A DNA stretch of 13,648 nt from JBDRKE01 sp043814315 (GCA_043814315.1 JBDRKE010000017.1:1-13648); one strand, 5' to 3'; positions 1 through 7,580 are shown, numbered from the stretch's first letter. A program made the numbers and translations. Notes: generated from the letters alone by a model not told the origin.

Positions 1-27
1 TATCTGCGTTAAAATATTTTTTATCAT
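1..27 (-). CDS. Possible start of a further gene after mlaF (partial)
   Basis: An ATG at 27-25 opens a frame of nine sense codons (reads MIKNILTQI) that runs off the left edge without a stop. It begins one base after the mlaF stop codon, the tight coupling expected in an operon. In Mla/MCE operons the gene after the ATPase is often mlaD, a periplasmic MCE-domain protein. Nine residues cannot identify it, no good ribosome binding site precedes it, and it may be chance. Confidence 0.3.
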
Positions 28-28
28 A

Positions 29-790
29 CTACTTAAACTGCTCGATCGTCTCCGTAATGGGCCCGCGAGACAGGCCGTTGATAAACTGGTGCACCACCGG
101 ATGGTCTGTGTTCTGAATTTCATCGGGCGTGCCCTCGGCAATGATCTTGCCTTGATACATCATGGCAATCCTGTCCGCCACCCTATAGGCGCTTTTCATG
201 TCGTGTGTCACGACAATGGAGGTTACTTTTAATTTATCATGAAGGCTTTTGATCAGTTCATTGATGGCATCCGCGGTGATCGGATCGACGCCTGTGGTCG
301 GCTCGTCATACAGGATGATCTCGGGCTTAATGCAGATGGCCCGCGCCAAGGCCACGCGTTTTTTCATGCCGCCGGAGAGCTCTGACGGCATCAGGTTCTG
401 GATGCCGCACAGGCCCACCAGACATAAAGATTCTTCCGCCCTCTCCAATAATTCTTTGCGGTTGACACCCTCATGCTCGATAAGCCCGAAGCCGACGTTT
501 TCCGCCACGGTCATGGAATCAAAAAGGGCTCCTCCCTGAAAGACCATTCCGATTTTAAGGCGCAGGGCATTCATATCCTCTTCGTTTAATTGATTGACGT
601 CCTTATCGTCGACAAATATCTGGCCCCGTTCAGGCCGAAGGATCCTAACGATGTGTTTTAAAAGCACGGATTTACCGCATCCGGAACGGCCGATGATCAC
701 ACAGGTCGAACCCGTTTGAACGATCAGGTTCAACTCATCCAGGACCTTGCGGCTATTAAAACTTTTGGTTAATTTTGAAATGTGTATCAT
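29..790 (-). CDS. mlaF: MlaF-like ABC transporter ATP-binding protein
   Basis: This is the cytoplasmic ATPase of an Mla-type (MCE) transporter, which moves phospholipids between inner and outer membranes. It has 253 residues from the chosen ATG at 790. Visible motifs are Walker A GRSGCGKS (34-41), the Q-loop in MVFQGGALFDSMTV (82-94), signature LSGGM (138-142), Walker B IILYDE (158-163) and the switch histidine in VVTHD (193-197). The GGALFDSMTV and LSGGMKKRVALARA wording is typical of the MlaF/Ttg2A group rather than of general importers. The frame is open upstream to 874, but that extension overlaps mlaE. The ATG at 790 is preferred because it lies 5 nt after the mlaE stop and gives the family's usual N-terminus. 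The ribosome binding site is weak, so translational coupling to mlaE is likely. Confidence 0.93.
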   Translation of the reverse strand: MIHISKLTKSFNSRKVLDELNLIVQTGSTCVIIGRSGCGKSVLLKHIVRILRPERGQIFVDDKDVNQLNEEDMNALRLKIGMVFQGGALFDSMTVAENVGFGLIEHEGVNRKELLERAEESLCLVGLCGIQNLMPSELSGGMKKRVALARAICIKPEIILYDEPTTGVDPITADAINELIKSLHDKLKVTSIVVTHDMKSAYRVADRIAMMYQGKIIAEGTPDEIQNTDHPVVHQFINGLSRGPITETIEQFK

Positions 791-795
791 ATCTT

Positions 796-1581
796 TTAAG
801 GAAATATAAAATAAAACAATGCGGTAAAGAAACAGTCCGCCGTGATAATCAGGATGAAAGATGTCACGACGCAACGCGTCGTCGCCCTTCCCACGCCTTC
901 CGCCCCTCCCTCTACATTAAAGGCCTCATAACAGCTGACCAAGGCAATGATGATGCCGAAGAAGACGGTCTTAAACATCCCCGTGAATAAATCTTTATAC
1001 TTCAGGGCTTCATAAGTCACATTAAGATACATGCTGGAGGATATCCCTAGTTTATGGACGCAGATAAGATAGCTTCCGAATATGCCTACGAAGTCAGCGT
1101 AGAGCGTCAACAGAGGCACGACAATGGCTAAAGCCAGAAGCCGGGGAACCACCAGATATTTAATGGGGTTCGTGGCCAGCGTCTCCAACGCATCAATCTG
1201 CTCGGTGACCTGCATGGTTCCCAGTTCTGCCGTAATAGCAGCACCCACCCTGCCGGCCACCACGAGAGCGGTAATTACCGGCCCCAGTTCCCTGACCAGG
1301 GCCAGCGCAACGAGGCTGGCGATATACATCTCGGAACCGATTCGCTGCATGAAATAGGCTATCTGCAGGGCAAAGATAAAACCGATAAATAACGATACCA
1401 GCGAAACAATGGGAAGGCTGTCGTAGCCGGCTTTTTTGGCTTGTTCAAAAATACGGTCTTTATTGAAAGGGGGCGTTACGGCATGATAGAGAGACTGTCC
1501 CGCTAAATTGGCCAGGCCCCCTAAAAAATCTAGAAGCGAAAGTATATTGCGGCCGAAACTCACGAAAAAATTATTGATCAT
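796..1581 (-). CDS. mlaE: MlaE-family lipid transporter permease
   Basis: This is the inner-membrane permease partner of the MlaF-like ATPase. It has 261 residues, the normal length for MlaE/YrbE proteins. Hydrophobic membrane segments lie at about 55-80, 88-112, 143-175, 200-222 and 238-260. The family hallmark is seen at 98-131: ELGPVITALVVAGRVGAA followed by ITAELGTMQVTEQIDAL. A second conserved stretch, EGGAEGVGRATTRCVV, comes before the last membrane helix. The ATG at 1581 shares its A with the last base of the clpC stop codon (TAATG), so clpC and mlaE are almost certainly translated from one mRNA by coupled reinitiation. No substrate-binding MCE protein is seen within the window. Confidence 0.94.
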   Translation of the reverse strand: MINNFFVSFGRNILSLLDFLGGLANLAGQSLYHAVTPPFNKDRIFEQAKKAGYDSLPIVSLVSLFIGFIFALQIAYFMQRIGSEMYIASLVALALVRELGPVITALVVAGRVGAAITAELGTMQVTEQIDALETLATNPIKYLVVPRLLALAIVVPLLTLYADFVGIFGSYLICVHKLGISSSMYLNVTYEALKYKDLFTGMFKTVFFGIIIALVSCYEAFNVEGGAEGVGRATTRCVVTSFILIITADCFFTALFYFIFP

Positions 1582-3995
1582 TATACGAATACTAGTTCTT
1601 CGTTCTTACGCTGGACTTTTACGACAGAACCTTCCTTGAATCTCTTGGAGATAATATCCTGGGCCAACGGGTCCTCCAGGAATCTCTGAATTGTCCTCTT
1701 GAGGGGCCTGGCCCCGAACACGGGGTCAAAACCTTTTTCGATAAGAAGATCTTTGGCTTCCTGCGCCACTTCTAAGGTCACGCCCAGTTCACGCAGCCGC
1801 TCGGCCACGTAACCGATCTCGATGTCAATGATTTTCTGCAGATCCTCTTTGACCAGCTGCCTGAAAACAATAATGTCGTCGATTCGGTTTAAAAACTCCG
1901 GTTTAAAGGTACGATTGACTTCTTCCAGAAGCTTATCTTTCATATCCTGGTACGTGATTTCTTCTTTTTGCGCCTTAAACCCCAGGGAACCGGTCTTGCG
2001 GATCAACTCTGCGCCCACATTGGAGGTCATGATAATAACCGTATTCTTGAAATCCACCTTCCTGCCGAAACTGTCGGTGAGCCTGCCTTCTTCCAACATC
2101 TGCAGGAGCAGATTGAATACGTCAGGATGCGCCTTTTCGATTTCATCCAACAGAATAACCGCATACGCCCGTCTCCTGACCCTTTCCGTCAATTGGCCCC
2201 CTTCTTCGTAGCCGACATAACCGGGAGGTGCACCCACTAAACGGGAAACATTAAACTTCTCCATATACTCTGACATATCCAGCTGGATAAGAGCATCCTC
2301 ATCCCCGAACAAAAACTCAGCCAGCGCTCTTGCCAAAAGCGTCTTTCCTACTCCGGTCGGTCCTAAGAAGACAAAGGAACCTATGGGCCGCTTAGGGTCT
2401 TTTATTCCCGCGCGCGAACGCCGGATGGCATTGGCAATGGCCTTGATAGGTTCATTCTGGCCGACGATGCGTTTATGCAGCTCCTCTTCTATCTTCAGCA
2501 ACTTTTCGCTTTCTTTTTCCTCCAGCCTGAATATGGGGATACCCGTCCACTGCGCCAAAACCTTAGCGATATCCTCTTCGCCCACCTCAGGGCGCATCTT
2601 ATCTTTCGCCTGCGACCATTCGCGATTTTTTTCCTCTAATTCCTGACGGACGAGGCGCTCCTGGTCTCTCAAAGAAGCGGCTTTTTCAAAATCCTGAGAT
2701 TTGATAAATGCCTCTTTTTCCTTTCTCAAGCCCTCTACTTTATGCTCTAACTCTTTGATATCGGGAGGAATGATCAAAACATTTAACCGCGCCCGGGAGC
2801 CTGCCTCATCAATCAGATCAATGGCCTTATCCGGCAGGAATCTGCCTGAGATGTAGCGGTCGGATAACTTGGCTGCCGCTTCCAGCGCATCGTCCCGGAA
2901 ACTCACCTTATGATGCGCTTCATAAGGGCCGCGCAGACCCTTCAATATCTCGACGGTCTGAACCACAGAGGGTGGCTCTACCATAATAGTCTGGAATCTT
3001 CTTTCTAATGCGGCATCCTTTTCGATATATTTTCTATACTCGTCCATGGTGGTGGCACCTATACATTGCATCTCGCCGCGCGAAAGAGAAGGCTTTAAAA
3101 TATTCGAGGCATCGATGGCTCCTTCCGCAGCCCCTGCGCCTACCAGCGTATGCAACTCATCGATAAAAATAATAACATCTTGCGAGCGTTTGATCTCTTC
3201 CATCACCGCCTTGATCCTCTCTTCGAATTGCCCGCGGTATTTTGTGCCTGCCACCATCAAAGCCAAATCCAGGACAATAAGGCGTTTATTCCTCAGGGCT
3301 TCGGGGACGTTTCCCGCCACAATCGCCTGAGTCAGGCCTTCTACGATAGCGGTTTTACCAACACCGGCCTCTCCCAGAAGCACAGGATTATTTTTGGTGC
3401 GCCGGCTCAATATCTGAATCACGCGTTCGATCTCCTGGACCCTGTTAATGACAGGATCAAGCTTATTCTCTTTCGCCAAAGCCGTCAGGTCTCTGCCAAA
3501 GGCATCCAGCGCCGGCGTTTTTGTCTTGGCCTGTTGATTCTGGCCGAAACCCGGCAACGCCGAACCTAAAAGCTCCATGACTTCATTTCTTACGGTATTT
3601 AAATCCGAGCCTAAATTCAATAAGACCTGGCTGGCAATCCCTTCCCCTTCGCGGATCAGGCCTAATAAAAGATGCTCCGTGCCGATATAATTATGGCCTA
3701 AGGCGCGCGCCTCTTCCGCCGCTAACTCCAGTGCTTTTTTGGCGCGCGGGGTAAACGGTATGTCGCCGATAATCTGCGTGGTGGGGCCCGGCTGGACTAA
3801 TTTCTCCACTTCCAGACGGATATTTTCAAGGGATACGCCCATCTTTTGCAGAACCGCCGCAGCCACGCCTTCTCCCTCGCGGACAAGCCCTAACAAGATA
3901 TGCTCTGTCCCGATATAATCGTGATTAAACCTGCGCGCCTCCTCTTTGGCCAAAATAATGACTTTTCTCGCCCGCTCCGTAAATCTGTTAAACAT
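1581..3995 (-). CDS. clpC: ClpC-type AAA+ unfoldase, Clp protease ATP-binding subunit
   Basis: This is a hexameric ATP-driven unfoldase that feeds substrates to ClpP. It has 804 residues, full length for ClpC. In order: two Clp N-terminal repeats (about 1-145), AAA domain 1 with Walker A GEAGVGKT (208-215) and Walker B IIFIDE (275-280), a short coiled-coil/UVR middle domain (about 411-460), and AAA domain 2 with Walker A GPTGVGKT (545-552) and Walker B VILLDE (613-618). An LGF tripeptide (671-673) sits where ClpC proteins carry the ClpP-docking loop. E31 and E107, in the paired GTEH-LLGL motifs, match the glutamates that bind phosphoarginine in Bacillus ClpC. This fits with mcsA and mcsB lying directly upstream. 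The start is supported by a strong AAGGGAGG site at 4010-4003, 7 nt from the ATG. Confidence 0.97.
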   Translation of the reverse strand: MFNRFTERARKVIILAKEEARRFNHDYIGTEHILLGLVREGEGVAAAVLQKMGVSLENIRLEVEKLVQPGPTTQIIGDIPFTPRAKKALELAAEEARALGHNYIGTEHLLLGLIREGEGIASQVLLNLGSDLNTVRNEVMELLGSALPGFGQNQQAKTKTPALDAFGRDLTALAKENKLDPVINRVQEIERVIQILSRRTKNNPVLLGEAGVGKTAIVEGLTQAIVAGNVPEALRNKRLIVLDLALMVAGTKYRGQFEERIKAVMEEIKRSQDVIIFIDELHTLVGAGAAEGAIDASNILKPSLSRGEMQCIGATTMDEYRKYIEKDAALERRFQTIMVEPPSVVQTVEILKGLRGPYEAHHKVSFRDDALEAAAKLSDRYISGRFLPDKAIDLIDEAGSRARLNVLIIPPDIKELEHKVEGLRKEKEAFIKSQDFEKAASLRDQERLVRQELEEKNREWSQAKDKMRPEVGEEDIAKVLAQWTGIPIFRLEEKESEKLLKIEEELHKRIVGQNEPIKAIANAIRRSRAGIKDPKRPIGSFVFLGPTGVGKTLLARALAEFLFGDEDALIQLDMSEYMEKFNVSRLVGAPPGYVGYEEGGQLTERVRRRAYAVILLDEIEKAHPDVFNLLLQMLEEGRLTDSFGRKVDFKNTVIIMTSNVGAELIRKTGSLGFKAQKEEITYQDMKDKLLEEVNRTFKPEFLNRIDDIIVFRQLVKEDLQKIIDIEIGYVAERLRELGVTLEVAQEAKDLLIEKGFDPVFGARPLKRTIQRFLEDPLAQDIISKRFKEGSVVKVQRKNEELVFV

Positions 3996-4002
3996 CTCTC
4001 AT

Positions 4003-4010
4003 CCTCCCTT
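4003..4010 (-). promoter_or_regulatory. Strong ribosome binding site of clpC
   Basis: The minus strand reads AAGGGAGG, 7 nt before the clpC ATG. The same octamer at the same spacing, followed by the same GAGAG just before the ATG, precedes htpX. It fixes the clpC start even though the gene lies 142 nt downstream of mcsB. Confidence 0.85.
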
Positions 4011-4020
4011 ATAAAATCGT

Positions 4021-4130
4021 AGAAATCCAAAATCCAAATAATCCCAATACTACCAAATAAATCCCTGCCTTGCCTGCAGGCAGGCAAATGTCAAAATCCA
4101 AAATTCAAATAGATTTGGATTTGGAATTTA
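4021..4130 (-). repeat. Inverted degenerate CCAAAT-repeat filling the mcsB-clpC gap
   Basis: The gap between the mcsB stop and the clpC ribosome binding site is made of variants of AAATCCAAAATCC on the left and ATTTGGATTTGG on the right. For example, AATCCAAAT at 4031-4039 pairs perfectly with 4113-4121. A local alternative fold pairs about 4094-4110 with 4113-4128. A GC-rich palindrome (4071-4082) sits near the middle. No open frame of merit lies here. Function unknown; it could act as an RNA hairpin between cistrons. Confidence 0.7.
4071..4082. repeat. GC-rich palindrome TGCCTGCAGGCA
   Basis: A perfect 12-bp palindrome lies inside an otherwise AT-rich spacer and is followed by a further AGGCA-like half. 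It resembles the longer CCTGCCT/AGGCAGG palindrome at 11696-11715, so this is probably a dispersed genomic repeat word. Confidence 0.6.
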
Positions 4131-4137
4131 TCATCTA

Positions 4138-5187
4138 TTACAACTTCAGCTTCGTCCTGATAATCTGTGCGCGTTTAATGTCCCTTTCCGAAACCGTCAG
4201 TTTCTTATTCTCTATTTTTTGTAAATGGGCCGGCTGGGTGACGATGAATAATTCGTTGATCCGGCTGCGGTCGAGCTCCTTAAGTATCCCCAGATCATTG
4301 CCAAGTCTTACCATAGAGAGCAATTCGATAGTCTCCTGGCTCGATATGATGTGCGCGCTTTTGAGTATCCCGAGGCTACGGTTAATCCTATCTTCCAGCA
4401 CTTCCCTGTTCTTAGAGACAATGGCCTCTCTGGCCTGATTCTCCTGTTCGATGATTTGGCTGATGATACCGTTGATGTTTTCGACCACGTCCTCTTCGCT
4501 ATGGCCCAGAGCCACCTGATTGGAAATCTGGAAGAAATTGCCGGTGGCCTGCGTCCCCTCTCCGTATAGGCCCCGGGTCGCAAAGCTCAATTTGGCAATC
4601 GCCGCCAATACCCGGTCTATCTGGCGGGTCATCACCAGTGCCGGCAGATGCAGCATCACCGAACCGCGCATCCCCGTGCCTGTATTTGTCGGGCAGGCGG
4701 TTAAATAGCCCCAATCCACGCTAAAGGCAAAAGACAATACTTTGGCCAGTTCGTCATCTATTCTATTGACAATATTCCAGGCTTCAAAAAGATTAAAGCC
4801 GGACTGCATCACCTGTATCCGGATATGGTCCTCTTCGTTGATCATCAAGGAGAGTATTTCGTCATCATCCATGACCAGGGCTTTGTGGTTTGTCTTCTGG
4901 GCATGCTCAAGAGACATGAGGTGGCGTTCCACCAGAAACTGTTTATCCACGCTATCCAAATCCGCCAGCTTAAAAAAGGTCGTCTTTTTAAAATAGTCAA
5001 CTTTGGGTATCGCTTCCCCGATGGCCTCCAGGGTTTTCTCCCCCTGCTTATTATTACCCCAATGCGGAAAGGGAAATTTATCCAGATTTCTGGCGAGACG
5101 TATTCTGCTGGAGATAACGATATCCGAATGGGGGCCCGTACCCTTGAGCCATTCACTCGTATGATTTAACAGGTCACTGAGATTCAT
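4138..5187 (-). CDS. mcsB: McsB protein-arginine kinase
   Basis: McsB phosphorylates arginines on proteins, marking them for ClpC-ClpP. It has 349 residues from the ATG at 5187, typical for McsB. Guanido-kinase motifs are intact: SSRIRLARN (26-34) at the nucleotide site, the NEEDH loop (117-121), the catalytic-core cysteine in ACPTNTGTG (C165) and RGLYGEG (205-211). The C-terminal RDIKRA (335-340) matches the RDxxRA phosphoarginine-binding pocket used for allosteric control in Firmicute McsB. That pocket separates it from creatine/arginine kinases. The frame stays open upstream to 5286, but that part is Arg/Lys-rich shadow of mcsA. AAGGA before 5187 supports the chosen start. It overlaps mcsA by 14 nt, so coupled translation is expected. 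Confidence 0.96.
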   Translation of the reverse strand: MNLSDLLNHTSEWLKGTGPHSDIVISSRIRLARNLDKFPFPHWGNNKQGEKTLEAIGEAIPKVDYFKKTTFFKLADLDSVDKQFLVERHLMSLEHAQKTNHKALVMDDDEILSLMINEEDHIRIQVMQSGFNLFEAWNIVNRIDDELAKVLSFAFSVDWGYLTACPTNTGTGMRGSVMLHLPALVMTRQIDRVLAAIAKLSFATRGLYGEGTQATGNFFQISNQVALGHSEEDVVENINGIISQIIEQENQAREAIVSKNREVLEDRINRSLGILKSAHIISSQETIELLSMVRLGNDLGILKELDRSRINELFIVTQPAHLQKIENKKLTVSERDIKRAQIIRTKLKL

Positions 5188-5716
5188 TCTTTTCCTTATC
5201 CTGAGAATTCTGCCGCTCGGCTTCCTTCTCTGATTCCTTAATCTGGTCGCGGATCCGCGCAGCTTCTTCGAAGGCCTCCGTTTCAATGGCCCTTTGCAGT
5301 TTATCGCGCAATTCGCCCAAGTCCACTCTCCCCTTGACCCCTGCCCGGGTCACTTTCGACGGAGACTTGCCGAAGTGCTGATTGGAACCGTGAATCCTTT
5401 TCAACAAAGGCGCAAGAAATTTTTTGAAAGCCACGTAACAGTCTCCGCAACCCAGGCGACCGACCCTCTTGAAATCCGCATAAGTCAGCTGGCAGTTCGG
5501 GCATTTTATGATCGCGGTCTCTTTTTCTTTGGCGGCGGGTTTTCCTGCTTCGGCCATTCCGCCCAGAAGCGAACTTAAGCCGAATTGCTGCTCCATTTCC
5601 GCACTTTTCTGGCGCGCGCAATCTTCGCACAGGTGCAGCTCGCTAATCTGGTCATCGATGATTTCCGTCAGGTGTACCGTGGCCGGATTTTTAGAGCAAA
5701 TGTCGCAAAGCATCAT
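5174..5716 (-). CDS. mcsA: McsA, zinc-binding activator of McsB
   Basis: This 180-residue protein is known in Firmicutes to activate the McsB arginine kinase. Two zinc-ribbon-like cysteine sets are seen: C4/C7 with C30/C33, and C72/C75 with C90/C93 (KCPNC...GCGDC). The C-terminus has a UVR domain (about 133-168, DLGELRDKLQRAIETEAFEEAARIRDQI split over this span), a helix pair that contacts Clp/Uvr partners. Two consecutive ATGs (5716 and 5713) are possible starts; AAAGG upstream suits the first. No ctsR repressor gene precedes it, unlike the Firmicute ctsR-mcsA-mcsB-clpC order. Instead a repeat-filled gap and ilvE lie upstream. Confidence 0.94.
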   Translation of the reverse strand: MMLCDICSKNPATVHLTEIIDDQISELHLCEDCARQKSAEMEQQFGLSSLLGGMAEAGKPAAKEKETAIIKCPNCQLTYADFKRVGRLGCGDCYVAFKKFLAPLLKRIHGSNQHFGKSPSKVTRAGVKGRVDLGELRDKLQRAIETEAFEEAARIRDQIKESEKEAERQNSQDKEKNESQ

Positions 5717-5745
5717 CTTCTACCTTTCTTAATATAACGTATACT

Positions 5746-5858
5746 AAATTTCAAATCCCAATCACCAAATTCCAAATAAATTCCAATTCTCAATTTCCGA
5801 AATTCCAAACTTACAATTTTCGGTCATTGGTGCTTATTTGGGATTTGGAATTTGTGAT
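5746..5858 (-). repeat. Inverted degenerate CCAAAT-repeat filling the ilvE-mcsA gap
   Basis: Repeat words begin directly after the ilvE stop codon and continue to about 30 nt before mcsA. CCAAATTCCAAATAA at 5765-5779 pairs with 5834-5848 over 15 positions (14 Watson-Crick and one G-T). The word TTGGTGCTTATTTG in the right arm (about 5827-5840) recurs exactly in the DUF1573-htpX gap, showing that the two are one family. Confidence 0.7.
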
Positions 5859-6728
5859 TTAAAATTTAATTCCTTCCTTCTTCGTCATCTCCTTAAACTT
5901 CTTTATCAACCGCAGGGTGACTTTACCGGGTTCACCGGAGCCGATAATCCGGCCATCCACCTCAACCACAGGAATGATCTCTGCGGCGGTGCCCGTTAAG
6001 AAACACTCATCCGAGATGAAGACCTCATGGCGCGTGATAACGTGTTCATGCGCCGGAATCCTATCTTGACGCGCAATTTCTAAAACAGTGTCCCGGGTGA
6101 TACCTCTTAAGGTCCCCATACACTGGGGAGGCGTGTAAAGGTGGTCCCGCTTTACGATAAATAGGTTGTCCCCGGTACATTCAGCAACATAACCTAAAGA
6201 ATCCAGCATGATCGCCTCGTCAAACCCCGCATTCACCGCCTCGATCTTGGCCAGAATATTGTTCAGGTAGTTTAAGGATTTGATCTGCGGATTTAAGGCC
6301 TCCGGCAGATTCCTAATGGTAGGAACGGTGATAATCCTTAATCCTTCTCTGTAAAATTTTTCAGGATACAGGGTGATTTTATCGGCAATGATGATCACGC
6401 TGGCACGCCCTATGCATTTACGCGGGTCAAGCCCCAGATCCCCTTCGCCGCGGGTTACCACCAGACGGATGTAGGCATCCTTAAGCTGGTTTTCCTTTAA
6501 AGTGGCGATCACCGCTTTGATCATTTGTTCTTTGGTTAAAGGAATCTTCAAAATGATGCTTTGCGCCGATTCATACAGCCTTTCCATGTGCTCCTTTAAT
6601 TTAAAGACCAGGCGGTTATAAGAACGGATCCCCTCGAATACTCCGTCTCCGTAAAGCAGCCCGTGGTCAAACACGGAGATCTTCGCGTCTTTCTTGTCGT
6701 AAAATTTACCGTTGATATAAACCTTCAT
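5859..6728 (-). CDS. ilvE: Branched-chain amino acid aminotransferase (class IV)
   Basis: This PLP enzyme catalyses the last step of leucine, isoleucine and valine synthesis, exchanging the amino group with glutamate. It has 289 residues, usual for the short bacterial/archaeal IlvE type. Fold-type IV motifs are clear: FDHGLLYGDGVFEGIRSY (20-37), the PLP-binding lysine in NPQIKSLNYLNN (K150), GYVAECTGDNLFIV (179-192) with E183 contacting PLP, GTLRGITRD (205-213) and FLTGTAAEI (243-251). The AECTGDN wording favours branched-chain substrates over D-alanine or aminodeoxychorismate, but substrate cannot be fixed from sequence alone. The start at 6728 has a GGGGGTAG site upstream. No other ilv genes are adjacent, so it seems a lone pathway gene within an envelope/proteostasis cluster. 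Confidence 0.9.
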   Translation of the reverse strand: MKVYINGKFYDKKDAKISVFDHGLLYGDGVFEGIRSYNRLVFKLKEHMERLYESAQSIILKIPLTKEQMIKAVIATLKENQLKDAYIRLVVTRGEGDLGLDPRKCIGRASVIIIADKITLYPEKFYREGLRIITVPTIRNLPEALNPQIKSLNYLNNILAKIEAVNAGFDEAIMLDSLGYVAECTGDNLFIVKRDHLYTPPQCMGTLRGITRDTVLEIARQDRIPAHEHVITRHEVFISDECFLTGTAAEIIPVVEVDGRIIGSGEPGKVTLRLIKKFKEMTKKEGIKF

Positions 6729-6754
6729 TGTCTACCCCCGTTTTAGGAAACGTT

Positions 6755-6897
6755 AAATCACAAATCACAATACACAAATCACAAACAATATACAAACCAC
6801 AATATACAAATCACAAAAAACATGGGGTATTGTGATTTCGGTATTGTGATTTGTTTGTATATTGATATTTGTGATTTGTAATTTAATATGCAATTTG
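6755..6897 (-). repeat. Long nested inverted repeat (CAAATCACAA type) in the lolD-ilvE gap
   Basis: Three nested arm pairs span most of the gap: 6755-6770 with 6869-6884 (15 of 16), 6786-6797 with 6853-6864 (12 of 12), and 6806-6816 with 6844-6854 (11 of 11, the last two bases shared with the outer pair). The central loop includes CATGGGG. The array starts right after the lolD stop and ends about 27 nt before the ilvE ATG. This gap uses CAAATCAC words rather than CAAATCCC. Confidence 0.75.
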
Positions 6898-7572
6898 TTA
6901 GTTGACGAGTATGCCGTCCTTCAAATAATACACCTTATCCGCGCCCCTGGCCAACTCTAAATTATGCGTCACCAGAATCACTGTCATCTGGTTTTCTTGA
7001 TTGATTCCTTTTACCAGGGAAAGTATTTCTTCTCCTGTTGCCGAATCCAGATTGCCCGTCGGTTCATCGCACAGAAGCAGACCGGGGTCATTCATTAGGG
7101 CCCGCACAATGGCGACCCTCTGCCTTTCTCCTCCCGAAAGCTGGCTGGGAAAATGCATCTTCCTCTGTGACAACCCCGCCTGATGCAAGAATTTATCCGC
7201 CTTATCTCTAAACTGCGAACTACGAACTTTGAACTCCGAACTAATATACGCAGGCATCAGTACGTTTTCCAGGACCGTAAATTCCGATAATAAATGGTAA
7301 AATTGGAATACAAAACCGATTTTTTTATTTCTGACTTTAGAAAGAACCGGGTCGCTCAATTTATAAATATCCTGCCCTTCGAAAATGACCTCGCCCTTCG
7401 TCGGCAAATCCAGTCCGCCGAGGATGTGCAGGAGCGTAGACTTACCTGCGCCGGAAGGCCCGACGATAGAGATGAATTTACCTTTATCTATAGACAGGTT
7501 CACGCCCTTAAGCACAGCCAGGCTTCTCTTGCCGTTGATGTAGGCCTTATGGATATTCTTTGCTTCGAGCAT
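6898..7572 (-). CDS. lolD: LolD-like lipoprotein-release ABC ATPase
   Basis: This is the cytoplasmic ATPase that powers extraction of lipoproteins from the inner membrane for delivery to the outer membrane. It has 224 residues from the ATG at 7572. Motifs are Walker A GPSGAGKS (38-45), Q-loop GFVFQFYHLL (86-95), signature LSGGERQRVAIVRAL (145-159), Walker B LLLCDE (165-170) and VTHN (201-204). FQFYHLLSEFTVLENVLMP is characteristic of LolD. An upstream TTG (7575) is an alternative start in the same frame; ATG is preferred, though neither has a visible ribosome binding site. Residues about 110-121 (ISSEFKVRSSQF) are encoded by a tandem 7-bp repeat and look like a small in-frame insertion in a helical region that varies in length. 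Confidence 0.92.
   Translation of the reverse strand: MLEAKNIHKAYINGKRSLAVLKGVNLSIDKGKFISIVGPSGAGKSTLLHILGGLDLPTKGEVIFEGQDIYKLSDPVLSKVRNKKIGFVFQFYHLLSEFTVLENVLMPAYISSEFKVRSSQFRDKADKFLHQAGLSQRKMHFPSQLSGGERQRVAIVRALMNDPGLLLCDEPTGNLDSATGEEILSLVKGINQENQMTVILVTHNLELARGADKVYYLKDGILVN
7211..7245 (-). repeat. Tandem 7-bp repeat (AACTNNG, five units) inside lolD
   Basis: On the plus strand five consecutive heptamers begin with AACT: AACTGCG, AACTACG, AACTTTG, AACTCCG, AACTAAT. Three units equal seven codons, so the protein shows a seven-residue echo (SSEFKVR then SSQFRDK). The reading frame is kept. Confidence 0.8.
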
Positions 7573-7580
7573 CAAATTAT

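Noticed and set aside
791..874. 28-residue extension of mlaF
   Set aside because: It overlaps the end of mlaE and has no match to MlaF N-termini. The ATG at 790 follows the mlaE stop closely.
3150..3569. Long plus-strand open frames opposite clpC, mcsB and lysS
   Set aside because: They are antisense shadows of strongly recognised genes, with no family resemblance or ribosome binding site.
3890..4438. Small frames beginning MPACRQ or MPAGRQ on both strands
   Set aside because: The start arises from the CCTGCAGGCAGG palindrome in the mcsB-clpC gap; the rest is shadow of clpC or mcsB.
5188..5286. 33-residue Arg/Lys-rich extension of mcsB
   Set aside because: It lies wholly within mcsA in another frame. 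McsB proteins begin close to the chosen ATG, which has its own AAGGA site.
5717..5750. Promoter directly upstream of mcsA
   Set aside because: TATATT and TAGTAT are possible -10 boxes, but no acceptable -35 hexamer lies at 16-18 bp.
4021..6897. CRISPR-like array in the repeated gene gaps
   Set aside because: Repeat words are short, degenerate and contiguous, with no unique spacers of constant length and no cas genes.
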